Positions 1-9,100 of a stretch of 64,000 bases of DNA are shown here, one piece after another. Each line of letters begins with the position of its first letter. Within the stretch, counting starts at the first letter, position 1. A program made the position numbers and the translations under genes. The notes beneath the pieces were generated by a model. That model worked only from the letters and a program-made list of their open reading frames with translations. It did not search any database and was not told the DNA's origin. Origin of the DNA: Verrucomicrobiaceae bacterium (GTDB lineage: Bacteria > Verrucomicrobiota > Verrucomicrobiia > Verrucomicrobiales > Verrucomicrobiaceae); the NCBI GenBank assembly GCA_016795365.1, contig JAEUHN010000041.1, positions 62,001-126,000 on the forward strand, in the 5' to 3' direction.

Positions 1-333
1 GATGGCCTGATACTGAGTGCCCGAGTCGCCACGCACGACGGCGGGGAAGTCAGGGGTTTGGGCTTTGACGGAAGCGAGCTTGGATTCGAGATCGGCGAGT
101 GAAGAGACGGCCGTGGCGTTGAGCTTGAGATTGCCTTGCCCATCCACCGTGATGGCCTGAATCTTCGGAGCATCCATCTTCTTTGCGGCTGCGGCACTGG
201 CCTTGGGAAGGTTCACTTTGACGCCCTGCACACCGGCGGTGGTCATGATGATGAAGATCAGCAGCAGCACCAGATACAGGTCCACCATCGGGGTGACGTT
301 GATGTCGTCGTAGCTCTTGGAATCGGCTTGCAT
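1..333 (-). CDS. exbD: ExbD/TolR biopolymer transport protein (3' end outside window)
   Basis: Inner-membrane partner of ExbB that transmits proton-motive force to the periplasm. The ATG is at 333 and 111 codons are visible; the family is usually about 135-145 residues, so only the C-terminal end is missing. The N-terminus carries the ExbD signature NVTPMVDLYLVLLLIFIMT, a single transmembrane helix with the conserved Asp near its cytoplasmic end (about residue 17), followed by a periplasmic domain with VKVNLPKA and the strand AITVDGQGNLKLN. It starts 3 bases after the ExbB stop, so the two are surely one transcript. TolR is the alternative name for the same fold; the TpsB and ExbB neighbours favour an ExbD label. 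Further genes of this operon probably lie beyond position 1. Confidence 0.93.
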   Translation of the reverse strand, partial: MQADSKSYDDINVTPMVDLYLVLLLIFIIMTTAGVQGVKVNLPKASAAAAKKMDAPKIQAITVDGQGNLKLNATAVSSLADLESKLASVKAQTPDFPAVVRGDSGTQYQAI

Positions 334-336
334 GGC

Positions 337-2193
337 TTACTCCTTGTAGTGCTCTGCCATCTTCGCGACGAACTCGTCGATGAAGGTCTCCATGTCGGTG
401 ACGGCATCCTTGATGCGGGTGGCGATGTAGCTGTAGGCAAAGAGGCAGGGAATGGCGACGGCAAGGCCGGCCACCGTGGCGAGAAGAGCACCCGCGATGC
501 CCGGTGCGATGCTGTTGACCTCCACCTGACCGCTCTTCGCGATGACGGCGAAGGTGATCATCACCCCGATCACGGTGCCCAGTAGTCCGAGGTAAGGACC
601 GCCAGCGATGCCAATGGTGAGGAAGACAAGTTTGCCATTCAACTTCTGCACCTCGCGCATCAGGCCGCCGTGCAAGGTGGCTTTGATCGCCTGGATGCTG
701 CGGCCCGAGAGCCCCTTCTGAAACTTCGGGGCGTTGGGATTCAGCGAGAGCTTCTGGAAGCTCTGCATGCGCTTCTGCACCTCCACGCATCCGAGATGGT
801 AGATGTGATAGAGCGGCGACTGATGCATGAGCTTCAGCGTCTTCTTGCTCTTGGTGGAGCCACCGAGAGACTTGATGCTGTCGTCGTCCGCATCATCCAG
901 CACGGTGAGGTCGCTGGCCACCTTCTCCCACTGCTCCAGGAAGGCTTCGCTGGCCTTGCTGATCTTGTTCAGATACAAGACTTTGCCCACGGCGATGAGT
1001 CCACCCATGATGGCCAGAATGGTGCAGGCTCCGATGACCGCCCAGCCATCCACGGTGAGATCCTTCGAGATGTCGAAGAGCAGATGAACGTGTTCCTCGA
1101 TGATGCCCGGCTTATGAATCTCTGCGGCTTCATCCATTCCGAGGCTAACAAGCTTCTGTGCATCACTCGTGATGCCCTGCGAGACAGCGGCAAACTTCAA
1201 CCAGCTCTCTGGACTTGCCGTCTTGGAGATTTGCAGTTCATCCATCTCACCCACGAAGCCAGTGCCGGTGGTGTCCTTGCCGATTTGAGACGGGCCTTTC
1301 AGCGCAGGCAAACCAGCGACGAGCGTGCCATAGGGTGTGCCATCGACGAAGACCTTGGTGTCTGTGCCATTGACGACAACGGCAAGGTGATGCCACTGGG
1401 CAGGCGTGAGCGCCGTGCCTGCCGTCGAGCGCTGTTTGTTGATCTCCACATACGGCGTGCCGTTGTCCACCAGCACCACGAAGGAGTTCGCACCATCGCG
1501 GCGACTGAAGATCGACGCGTTCGGCTGCAAGGCCGTAGGCTTGAACCAGATGGACCAGGTCAAGGCACCGCCTGCAGCCCATTCGTTGTCGGTGGTGCCT
1601 GGGATCGTGACCGGAGCCTGGCCGAGCACGCGCAGTCCACCGGCTGCGAGAGAACTGGAGACGGGTGCACCGGCTCCTTCGAGAGCGCCGCTCTTGCCCG
1701 TGGCATCGCTTGGATCATTGAAGTGATACACGGCCACCGTGGAGTCCGAGTAAGTGGCCTTGGCATCGGCGACGTTCGCCGCGTCCGTCACATTGCCGCT
1801 GTAGAGCCAGATCTCGCGACTGGCAGACCCCTTCAAATCTGGCACCTGCACCCACACGTAGGCCTCATTGAGCAGGCCATCCCACTTTTCGATGTGGTGC
1901 TTCAGCAAGGTCTTGTGATCGTCGGCGACGAAGCGCAGATCACTGCCGTCTTCCTTCGAAGAGAGAAAGGAAAAGACGCCATCGTGAAGGCGGAGCAGAA
2001 CCGCGCTTGTGCCGATATCTTCCTTGATAGCGATGCCTTTGTCTGTGGTGTCGATGACGATCTTTTTGCGCGTTGGCCACTTCTTGTCCCACCATGGTTT
2101 CGCGTTGGCGTCGTCAGCAGCATGGAGCGGGGTCACAAGCGAGAATGCCGTGACGATGATCGAGATGATGAGAGAAATGCGAGGCAGTGCCAT
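337..2193 (-). CDS. exbB: DUF2341-LamG-MotA/TolQ/ExbB proton channel fusion protein
   Basis: About 618 residues, more than twice a normal ExbB. A signal peptide (MALPRISLIISIIVTAFSL, ending near residue 25) leads into a DUF2341-like domain (about 34-140, with WWDKKWP and REIWLYSGN), then a LamG/concanavalin-like domain (about 150-330, with LTWSIWFKP and WHHLAVVVNGT). One membrane helix follows (about 385-410), then a coiled linker and the ExbB core with its two further helices (about 522-600, GLLGTVIGVMITF and GLAVAIPCL). The ExbB part should form the proton channel with ExbD. The LamG part would sit in the periplasm and may bind glycan; that role is inference. An in-frame TTG at 2211 overlaps the upstream TGA, but ATG 2193 starts a better signal peptide. 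It lies 14 bases after the TpsB gene. Confidence 0.9.
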   Translation of the reverse strand: MALPRISLIISIIVTAFSLVTPLHAADDANAKPWWDKKWPTRKKIVIDTTDKGIAIKEDIGTSAVLLRLHDGVFSFLSSKEDGSDLRFVADDHKTLLKHHIEKWDGLLNEAYVWVQVPDLKGSASREIWLYSGNVTDAANVADAKATYSDSTVAVYHFNDPSDATGKSGALEGAGAPVSSSLAAGGLRVLGQAPVTIPGTTDNEWAAGGALTWSIWFKPTALQPNASIFSRRDGANSFVVLVDNGTPYVEINKQRSTAGTALTPAQWHHLAVVVNGTDTKVFVDGTPYGTLVAGLPALKGPSQIGKDTTGTGFVGEMDELQISKTASPESWLKFAAVSQGITSDAQKLVSLGMDEAAEIHKPGIIEEHVHLLFDISKDLTVDGWAVIGACTILAIMGGLIAVGKVLYLNKISKASEAFLEQWEKVASDLTVLDDADDDSIKSLGGSTKSKKTLKLMHQSPLYHIYHLGCVEVQKRMQSFQKLSLNPNAPKFQKGLSGRSIQAIKATLHGGLMREVQKLNGKLVFLTIGIAGGPYLGLLGTVIGVMITFAVIAKSGQVEVNSIAPGIAGALLATVAGLAVAIPCLFAYSYIATRIKDAVTDMETFIDEFVAKMAEHYKE

Positions 2194-2207
2194 GAGAGGA
2201 AAGGGGA

Positions 2208-3857
2208 TCAAAAGTCAGCCCACACGCGGAAGGACAGGAAGAGTTCATCGGCTTCCGTGGAGCCCTGAGATTGAAGGGGAAGGGAGGCGTCGAGGGAGCC
2301 GTTGAAATGGTCCCAGAGTTTGATGCGTGTGCCGATGCCGTAGCTGGCGAGATCGAAGCGCTCCTCCTGCTCGGGCAGCGCATCATTCAAGGTCAGGCGA
2401 CCACCTTCGAGAAAGGCATAGACTCGCCACTCGTGTTTCCACTGGCGCGTCTTCTCGTCTGCCTTGCCGATGATGGATGGACTGCGCAGCTCGAACGTGC
2501 CGACAACACCATTGTCACCCAGCGCTGCGGATTCGAGGTAGCCGCGCACACTGCTCTGACCACCGGCGGAGAATTGCTCGCTGTTGATCAGCGGATGATT
2601 CGAGAGTTGACCCTGCACCTTGGTAAGCACCTGGAAACCGTAAGGCAGATCGTGCGTGTGAGTGACGTCGCCACGGAAGTAGAGGTAACTGCCATCTGCA
2701 TTGTAGCGCTTGTTGTCGAACTCGACGGTCTCGCTCCCCATGCCGCGGAAGTGCATGTTGGCGGACATGTTTAGTTCGGTGAAGCTCTTCTTGCCCACCC
2801 AGCCAGCCGCATACGAGAGGCTGAAAGGCCAGTAGTCGATCGGCGTCTGCAGCACCGTGTCGCCCAGCGTGACATCTTCGTCGAAGTGCTTGTAGTCCAT
2901 CCCTGCACTCAGCGAATGGTAGAAGCCTGAGCCCATCACTGGCAGTGTCACCGTTGCCCGAGCTCCGATGATGTAGCCGCGCCCCGCTACTGCCGCACCA
3001 CCGAGCGTGGAGACATTGCTGTCCTGCTTCGTGCCGGTGATCATGAGCGAGGTGTTGTCGAAGACCGGCAGCGAGTAGTAGGCCGAGAACACCTGCGCAT
3101 CCTCCATGTCCTCAGGCGCGATTTGAAAACTGAAGCCCGCAGTGTGGCCGAGTTGCCACAGATTGCCATAGCTCAGCGATCCATTAAGCCTGAGCGGCAC
3201 CGTGTTCTCGCTGTAGCGATTGTTGAGTTCAATGCTGCCGTGCAGCGGGAATTTGTCTTCGACGTTCAAAGTGATGTCCACCGTGCCCGGCTCCAGACCT
3301 GGCAGCAGTTCGGGTGTCACGCGCAGGTCGGAGGACTTGTTCAGCGCCACGATGTCGCGCTGCACGTCGTTGAAGTTCGGCACCGTGCCGGGTTGCAGCG
3401 ACTTCGCTTTGCGCATGATCTTGTTCGGCAGGAACCACCGTGCATTGCGCACCAGCAGACGGCCCACCTTGGCCTCCTCTACCTGAAGGATGATCACACC
3501 GCTCTTCGGCGATTGTGGCGGAATCGTGACGGACACCGTTTGATAGCCCTTGTCGTGAAAGGCCTTCTCCAGAGCGGCACGCGCCTTGTCCACATCTTCG
3601 GTCGTGCGCCCTGGACCCAGGAACGGATAGACGGCCTCCTCCACCTCCACGCCCGGCAACTTCGTGGCACCCTGGACCCGATACTCGCGCACGTAGAGAT
3701 TGCCGATCAGCGGCTGTTCTTCAGTCGGATCAACAGTGTCACCTGAAGGTGCAGCGGCGGCAGGCGATGGCTCGGTGGGCGGGGCAGCCGCATGGGCTCC
3801 CGTCGCTACAGTGAGCAACAAGAGAGCGAGGCAGCCATTGAGAGCGGAGGAACGCAT
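2208..3857 (-). CDS. TpsB/FhaC/ShlB-type outer-membrane transporter with POTRA domains
   Basis: Outer-membrane barrel of the Omp85/two-partner-secretion superfamily. Signal peptide MRSSALNGCLALLLLTVATG, an Ala/Pro-rich spacer, a first POTRA domain (about 55-125, YVREYRVQGATKL to GVIILQVEEAKVG) and a second (about 125-200, ending VDITLNVEDK). The 16-strand-type barrel follows, with the diagnostic GGQSSVRGY motif (the VRGY loop of FhaC) and a C-terminal Phe as expected of Bam-inserted barrels. Family length is about 550-590; this is about 549 from ATG 3857. An in-frame ATG at 3881 and GTG at 3890 are alternatives, but 3857 places the signal peptide correctly. No TpsA exoprotein is adjacent. Being first in a line with ExbB and ExbD is unusual, because TpsB proteins are normally not energised. 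Confidence 0.85.
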   Translation of the reverse strand: MRSSALNGCLALLLLTVATGAHAAAPPTEPSPAAAAPSGDTVDPTEEQPLIGNLYVREYRVQGATKLPGVEVEEAVYPFLGPGRTTEDVDKARAALEKAFHDKGYQTVSVTIPPQSPKSGVIILQVEEAKVGRLLVRNARWFLPNKIMRKAKSLQPGTVPNFNDVQRDIVALNKSSDLRVTPELLPGLEPGTVDITLNVEDKFPLHGSIELNNRYSENTVPLRLNGSLSYGNLWQLGHTAGFSFQIAPEDMEDAQVFSAYYSLPVFDNTSLMITGTKQDSNVSTLGGAAVAGRGYIIGARATVTLPVMGSGFYHSLSAGMDYKHFDEDVTLGDTVLQTPIDYWPFSLSYAAGWVGKKSFTELNMSANMHFRGMGSETVEFDNKRYNADGSYLYFRGDVTHTHDLPYGFQVLTKVQGQLSNHPLINSEQFSAGGQSSVRGYLESAALGDNGVVGTFELRSPSIIGKADEKTRQWKHEWRVYAFLEGGRLTLNDALPEQEERFDLASYGIGTRIKLWDHFNGSLDASLPLQSQGSTEADELFLSFRVWADF

Positions 3858-4114
3858 CGTGAGATGCCCGCTCCGTTCCATCGCGCTCACGCTGCCTCAA
3901 TTTCTGCTCTGTGACGATGGTGTCACAGAGCCCGGATGGGTGCATGTCGATGACAGCAGCTTCCTTCGTTCGCGATGTGGGCGAAGGAAGTCCTTCATCG
4001 TGCCACTCTTGTCACAGAGAAGCCGAGGAGCACGAGATGGCTACAGTCGTTCGTCGTTGGGGAAACGGCCTTCGATTGAGTGACATGATGGAAACGCTTG
4101 GCCGCAGCTCGATA
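3858..4114. other. Intergenic region upstream of the TpsB-ExbBD operon with inverted repeats
   Basis: I see no gene between the TpsB start and the esterase terminator. The stretch holds a 10-bp perfect inverted repeat with 6-base spacer (arms 3906-3915 and 3922-3931, GCTCTGTGAC and its complement), and a third copy of the half-site GTCACAGAG at 4011-4019. A 9-bp stem (3960-3968 with 3982-3990, CTTCCTTCG) lies between them. Since the minus-strand operon must start here, the GTCACAGAG copies are candidate operator half-sites. No convincing -35/-10 pair was identified. Confidence 0.45.
3906..3931. promoter_or_regulatory. 10-bp palindrome, candidate operator for the TpsB-ExbBD operon
   Basis: GCTCTGTGAC, six bases, GTCACAGAGC: perfect dyad symmetry about 50-75 bases before the TpsB start. 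It resembles a CRP site, but the TGTGA/TCACA halves are 8 rather than 6 bases apart. The regulator is unknown. Confidence 0.4.
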
Positions 4115-4148
4115 CAAAACAAAAAGAGCTGCTCGGAAGCAGCCCTTT
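4115..4148 (-). terminator. Intrinsic terminator of the sialate O-acetylesterase gene
   Basis: Read on the minus strand: AAAGGGCTGCT, loop TCCG, AGCAGCTCTTT, followed by TTTTGTTTTG. The stem is 6 perfect pairs extended by a G-T wobble, one G-C and three A-T pairs, with a long T tract. It lies about 175 bases after the esterase stop and before the TpsB promoter region. On the plus strand the tail is too weak to terminate. Confidence 0.8.
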
Positions 4149-4322
4149 GAGTGAGGTGGGATTGATGTCAGGGGGATGGCGGAGTGCCACTTGGTGACCG
4201 TAACTGGCTCCACGTGGCGAGCCGCGTGCATGATGCGCAGAATGCCCGATCCATCGTATTGGAAGGGGCAGCACTGATCGACCGCTGGTTCACTACAGCC
4301 TCACGAACGCTCAGGTAAGAGA

Positions 4323-5987
4323 CTACTTCTTCCCAGCTTTCGCTTTGGCTGCGGCGGCTTGTTTGGCGGCTTGCAGTTTCTTGAGGGCCTCGATCTTGGC
4401 GGCCTGTTGGGCGGCGGCGTTGTTGGGATTCTTGGGATCGGTGATCATGGGGAAGGTGTCACTGCGGAACGGGGTCACGGGCAGCCATTCCTTGCTGTAG
4501 AGATTGCACACGGGATTGTCGGACCAGGCGTAGCGGACGGCGATGGGCTTGGTGACGGTCTTGCTGGTGACCTCCACCTTGTCGGGTCCGACGATCTTGG
4601 CCTCGGCCCAGGCCCATTTCTTGTCTTCACCGCAGACGGCGAAACCGCGGGCATCCTGGACATCGAAGGGCTGGAGGCTGCTGCCGAAGGTGTCGAGGGT
4701 GACGGTGGCTTTGTTGCCTTCGAAGGCGGCCGCTTTGAACTCGGGGCTGCGATAGGCAATCTTGACGCCGTAGTCCTTGGCGAGTGCCCAACGGACGAGG
4801 CGCTCGGCCACATCGCGCTTGTTGGTGGGGTGGATGTCCTTGCCTTCGCCGATGTCGATGATGACGGCCTGGCCGCCGTTCTTGATCACGTTCTGAGTTT
4901 TGGTCTGGGATTCACGAAGCTCGGCCCAGTCGCTGTCGCCGGGCTCGGGCAGTTCGGCTTTGTAGTCGGCCAGCTGCACCCAGTAGAAGGGGAAGTCGCC
5001 GGACTTCCACTCGTCGCGCCAGTGCTGGATCATGAGCGGGAAGAGATAGCCGTATTCCATCGCGCGGCTGGCATTGCTTTCGCCCTGATACCAGATGGCG
5101 CCTTTGATGCCGTAGCCGATGATGGGGTGCAGGCAGCCGGCGTAGAGATTGCCGGGGCGATGCTGGCCGGTCATGCGATTCTGCGGAGCGCGAGGGGCGG
5201 GTTGGGTGAAGAACTGCTTGGCCTTGGCGGCGGCGATGCGGGCTTGGTTCCAGGCCTTGAGCTTTTCCTGGTGATCGGCCACCTGCTTGGCGAAGGCCTC
5301 GGGTGTGAAGGCGGCTTCTTCCTTTTTCCAGCTGGCGATGAGGTCTTTGAAACGCGCATCCTTTTCGAGCACGTCGCGGCGCACCCAGGCTTCGCAGGCG
5401 GAGCCACCCCAGGCGTTGTCGATGAGGCCGACGGGCACGTCGAGCATCTGATGCAGGAGGCGGCCGAAGAAGAAGCCGACGCTGGTGAATTCCTTCACGG
5501 TCTCGGGGGTGGCGGCCTCCCACTTGCCCACGAAGTCATTCTGTAGCTCCTGGGTTCCCACCTGAGGCACGCTGATGAGGCGGATGTTCGGATACTTGCT
5601 GGCGAGCATTTCCACGTCGGCGTCACGGGTGCGTCCGACGGTGAAGCCCATGTTGGACTGGCCGGAGCAGAGCCAGACTTCGCCCACGAGGATGTTCGAG
5701 AGGTCGCGTGAGGTGGTGCCCTGGATACTCATCGTGGCGGGCTGGAAGCTGGCGGGCACGGGGTCGAGCTTGACCGTCCACTTGCCCTTCGCGTCGGCCT
5801 CGCCGCTCTTGGTTTGAGCGCCGAACTTCACCGTTACCTTGGTGCCCGGCGTGTCCCAGCCCCAGATGGGATTGGTCTGTTTCTGCTGGAGCACCATGTT
5901 GTCGCCGATGATGGCGGGGAGTTTCAGTTCGGCTGAGGCTGCGAGCGGCAGCATGGCCAGGAGGGGAAGGAGGAATCGGGAACGCAT
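4323..5987 (-). CDS. Secreted sialate O-acetylesterase (SASA/DUF303, SGNH-hydrolase fold)
   Basis: Removes O-acetyl groups from sialic acids or from other acetylated glycans in the periplasm or outside the cell. 554 residues. Signal peptide MRSRFLLPLLAMLPLAASA; an N-terminal beta domain follows (about 20-100, IIGDNMVLQQ is typical of this family); the nucleophile block is WLCSGQSNMGF with Ser about 111; a middle block is GAIWYQGESN (about 300); the Asp-His pair is in GEGKDIHPTNKRDVAERL (about 400). The C-terminus is an Ala/Lys-rich tail (AAAKAKAGKK). Length and block order match the SIAE-type family common in Bacteroidetes and Verrucomicrobia. It stands alone, divergent from the 6144 gene. 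True substrates may be acetylated plant or algal polysaccharides rather than sialic acid. Confidence 0.9.
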   Translation of the reverse strand: MRSRFLLPLLAMLPLAASAELKLPAIIGDNMVLQQKQTNPIWGWDTPGTKVTVKFGAQTKSGEADAKGKWTVKLDPVPASFQPATMSIQGTTSRDLSNILVGEVWLCSGQSNMGFTVGRTRDADVEMLASKYPNIRLISVPQVGTQELQNDFVGKWEAATPETVKEFTSVGFFFGRLLHQMLDVPVGLIDNAWGGSACEAWVRRDVLEKDARFKDLIASWKKEEAAFTPEAFAKQVADHQEKLKAWNQARIAAAKAKQFFTQPAPRAPQNRMTGQHRPGNLYAGCLHPIIGYGIKGAIWYQGESNASRAMEYGYLFPLMIQHWRDEWKSGDFPFYWVQLADYKAELPEPGDSDWAELRESQTKTQNVIKNGGQAVIIDIGEGKDIHPTNKRDVAERLVRWALAKDYGVKIAYRSPEFKAAAFEGNKATVTLDTFGSSLQPFDVQDARGFAVCGEDKKWAWAEAKIVGPDKVEVTSKTVTKPIAVRYAWSDNPVCNLYSKEWLPVTPFRSDTFPMITDPKNPNNAAAQQAAKIEALKKLQAAKQAAAAKAKAGKK

Positions 5988-6143
5988 GATCGTGTGGATG
6001 AAGGCGGCAGGTAACGTGAAGGGCGGGGGAGTTCTTTTCGGGTGATGCAGTGCGCCTCGCGATGGCCCCCCACGAAAGTGTTAGCCAACCGGGCGTGAAA
6101 ATGGGCGGCTCGCGGCGTTTGATGGAGCAGCACTCACCTCGTC

Positions 6144-9100
6144 ATGATTCGTCGTCTCTCCACTCTCCTCGCCCTGTCACTGCCCTGCATCGTGTTCGCT
6201 CAGAACGATTCGGGAGGCAATGACACGGGCCCCGACAAATCCACGTCCAGCGCCGAGAGCGTGTGGCGGTTTGGCAGTTCGGAGTCGCCAGGGGATTGGA
6301 TTGGCAAGGCGAAGCTCAACGAGCCCGGACCGCGCGCGCCGACTTATCCAAAGTTCGCCGCTGACAACAATGCGGCCCGATTTGATGGCGATGGCACGAA
6401 GCTTGCCCTCGAGGTGAAGGACAGCAACGAACTGCGGTTCGGCCTCAACGAGACGATCACGATCGAGGCCTGGGTAAAGGTGGCAGACCTCAAGAACGGC
6501 GCGGCTCCTTACATCGTGGGCAAGGGCCGGCTGGGCACCAAGGAGTTCGGCGACAAGAACCAGAATTACTCCCTGCGCCTCAAGGGCGAGAACGGCCAGG
6601 CCTTGATCGGATTCCTCTTCGCCAGTGCTGAGGTGCCGGGCAAGAAGGGCGACTGGCATCGCTGGTGGTCGAAGGAAGGCTTCAACTGGAGCAGCGGCTG
6701 GCATCACGTGGCCGTGACCTACACCTTTGGTAAACCGAAGAGCATCAAGGGCTACATCGATGGTCGTGAAACGGACGGCGTGTGGGACATGGGCGGAGCC
6801 ACGGATCGTGCGCCAGTGACGGATGGCGATGCGCTGGTCATTGGATCGGGGTCCACGCGTGCCGCGGCGCATTCGCTCAACGGCTGGCTGGACGATGTGA
6901 CGATTCATCGCGGGCCGCTCGATGCCGAGGTGCTGAAATCGAGATACGCCTTCGTCCCGCCGCCGCCTCCGGTGAACAAGAAGATGCTCACGCCCGGCAA
7001 AGTGCTGGTGCAGATCTGTGAATCTGGCGTGCCCGAGGCCAATGCCTGGCCACCTGAGCCGCCGAAGGGCGACGAGACCTACACGGAGGATGCTTTTGGG
7101 CTCTTTGAGATCCCTTATAAATACATCGACACGGGCGTGCGCGCAGATCGTGCGAATCCCTGCATGATCCGCACTGCGGCGCTGGTGACCTTGCCCAAGG
7201 GCAAGCATCGTCTGCTGATTCGCGGTCGTGGAGCCGTGCAGCTCTTCATTGATGGCAAGACGATCCTCACCACGCCCTTCGCCAAGCCAGACACCGGTGG
7301 TCACGGCATGGTAGCGGAGCAGAAGGATTACCTCGATCTTGGGCCTGACTTCCGCTTTGCCCCTCCAGGCAATCGAGAGGCGACTTGCGAGTTCGTCAGC
7401 GATGGCAAGGAGCACTTGGTCGTGATGGAGACGATGATCGGTGGCGTCGTGGGCAAGAGCAAGCGCCGCCCGGAATTGGGCGATACGGTAGTTGCCTGGT
7501 CGCCCGAGGGCAGTGAGTCTTGGAAATTGCTTGCACCAGGCAGCCGCGAGGTGGCCTATACCGATGAAGGCTGGGCCGCTTACGAGGCCGAAGGCCGTGC
7601 GAAATTGAATTCGATGAATGCCGCCGCTCGCCAGAAGGCGATGGAGGCGAATGCGGGGTATTGGACCAAGCGTCGTGAGGCTGCCAAGCAGTGGCTGGCC
7701 AAGACCAAGGAGGTGCCCGTGCCTGCGCTTCCCGCCGGGCTGCCGCGCAACAACGACATCGACAACTTCCTCGGCGCCACCATCGCTCGCGCGAAGGAGC
7801 AGAATGATGCGGCGCACCAGGGCACGGTCGATTTCTTCAAGCAGGTGCAACCCATCTTGGAAACCAAGTGCCTGGAGTGCCATCGCGGTGGCAAGGCCAA
7901 GGGCGGGCTTCAGCTCGACACGCTGGCTGCGGCGATGAAGGGCGGCGATGACAATGGCTCGGCGATCACGCCGGGCAAACCCGACGCCAGCTCCATCATC
8001 GCCCGCGTGTCCTCACATGATGAAGACGAAGTGATGCCGCCGAAGGGCGACAAGCTGACCAAGGCGGAGATCGAAACCCTCACCACCTGGATCAAGGAAG
8101 GAGCCAAGTGGCCGGAGATTCGCGCTGATCGCCTGGAGATCACCGCCTTGACCGACGATCTGACCTTCCTCCGTCGCGCCACGCTGGACACCGTGGGCGT
8201 GGTGCCCACGCTGGCTGAGATCGAGGCCTTCCAGAAGAACCCGGACCGCGCCGCCGCCATCGACCGCCTCCTGGCCGATCCACGCTGGGCGGACCACTGG
8301 ATGGGCTACTGGCAGGACGTGCTGGCCGAGAATCCCAACATTCTCAACCCCACTCTCAACAACACCGGACCCTTCCGCTGGTGGATCTACGAGGCGCTCC
8401 TCGACAACAAACCGATGGACGTCTTCGTGACTGAACTCTGCCGCATGAAGGGCAGCGAGCGCTTCGGCGGCCCGGCTGGATTTGCCACCGCCTCCCAGAA
8501 CGATGTGCCGATGGCGGCCAAGGGCACCATCGTCTCTGCAGCCTTCCTCGGCGTGGAAATGAAGTGCGCCCGCTGCCACGACGCCCCCGCTGCAAAGAGC
8601 ACTCAGGAGGACCTCTTCAAACTGGCCGCCATGCTCAACACGAAGGAACTCGACGTGCCGATCACCAGCAGCGTCAATCCCGACCGCTTCAAGATGACGG
8701 GCCGCAAGCCACTGATCTCGATCACGCTCACGGCCGGCACCAAGGTGCAGCCGAAGTGGTCGCTCGGTGAGTTTTGTGACGAGTCCGCGATGGCCCTCGC
8801 CGAGGACCCGACCAGCACCCGTGACCAGCTCGCGGCCTTGATCACCGCTCCCCAAAACGAGCGCTTCGCCCAGGTGATGGCCAACCGCGTGTGGGCACGC
8901 TTCATGGGCCGGGGGATCGTCGATCCTGTGGCAGACTGGGAAAAAGGCAAGCCTTCGCACCCCGAGTTGCTCAAGTGGCTGGGCCGGGAGTTTGTCCGTG
9001 GCGGCTACGACATGAAGCACATCGCCCGTCTGGTGATGAACTCCCATGCCTACCAGCGCTCGACCGATGCGGCCCTCAAGGAAACCAGTCCGGTCTTCGC

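Noticed and set aside
3906-3931. CRP site
   Set aside because: TGTGA/TCACA halves are separated by 8 rather than 6 bases; called only an unassigned palindrome.
4359-5546. 395-codon plus-strand open frame
   Set aside because: Antisense to the sialate O-acetylesterase; Gly/Asp/Glu-rich and without domains.
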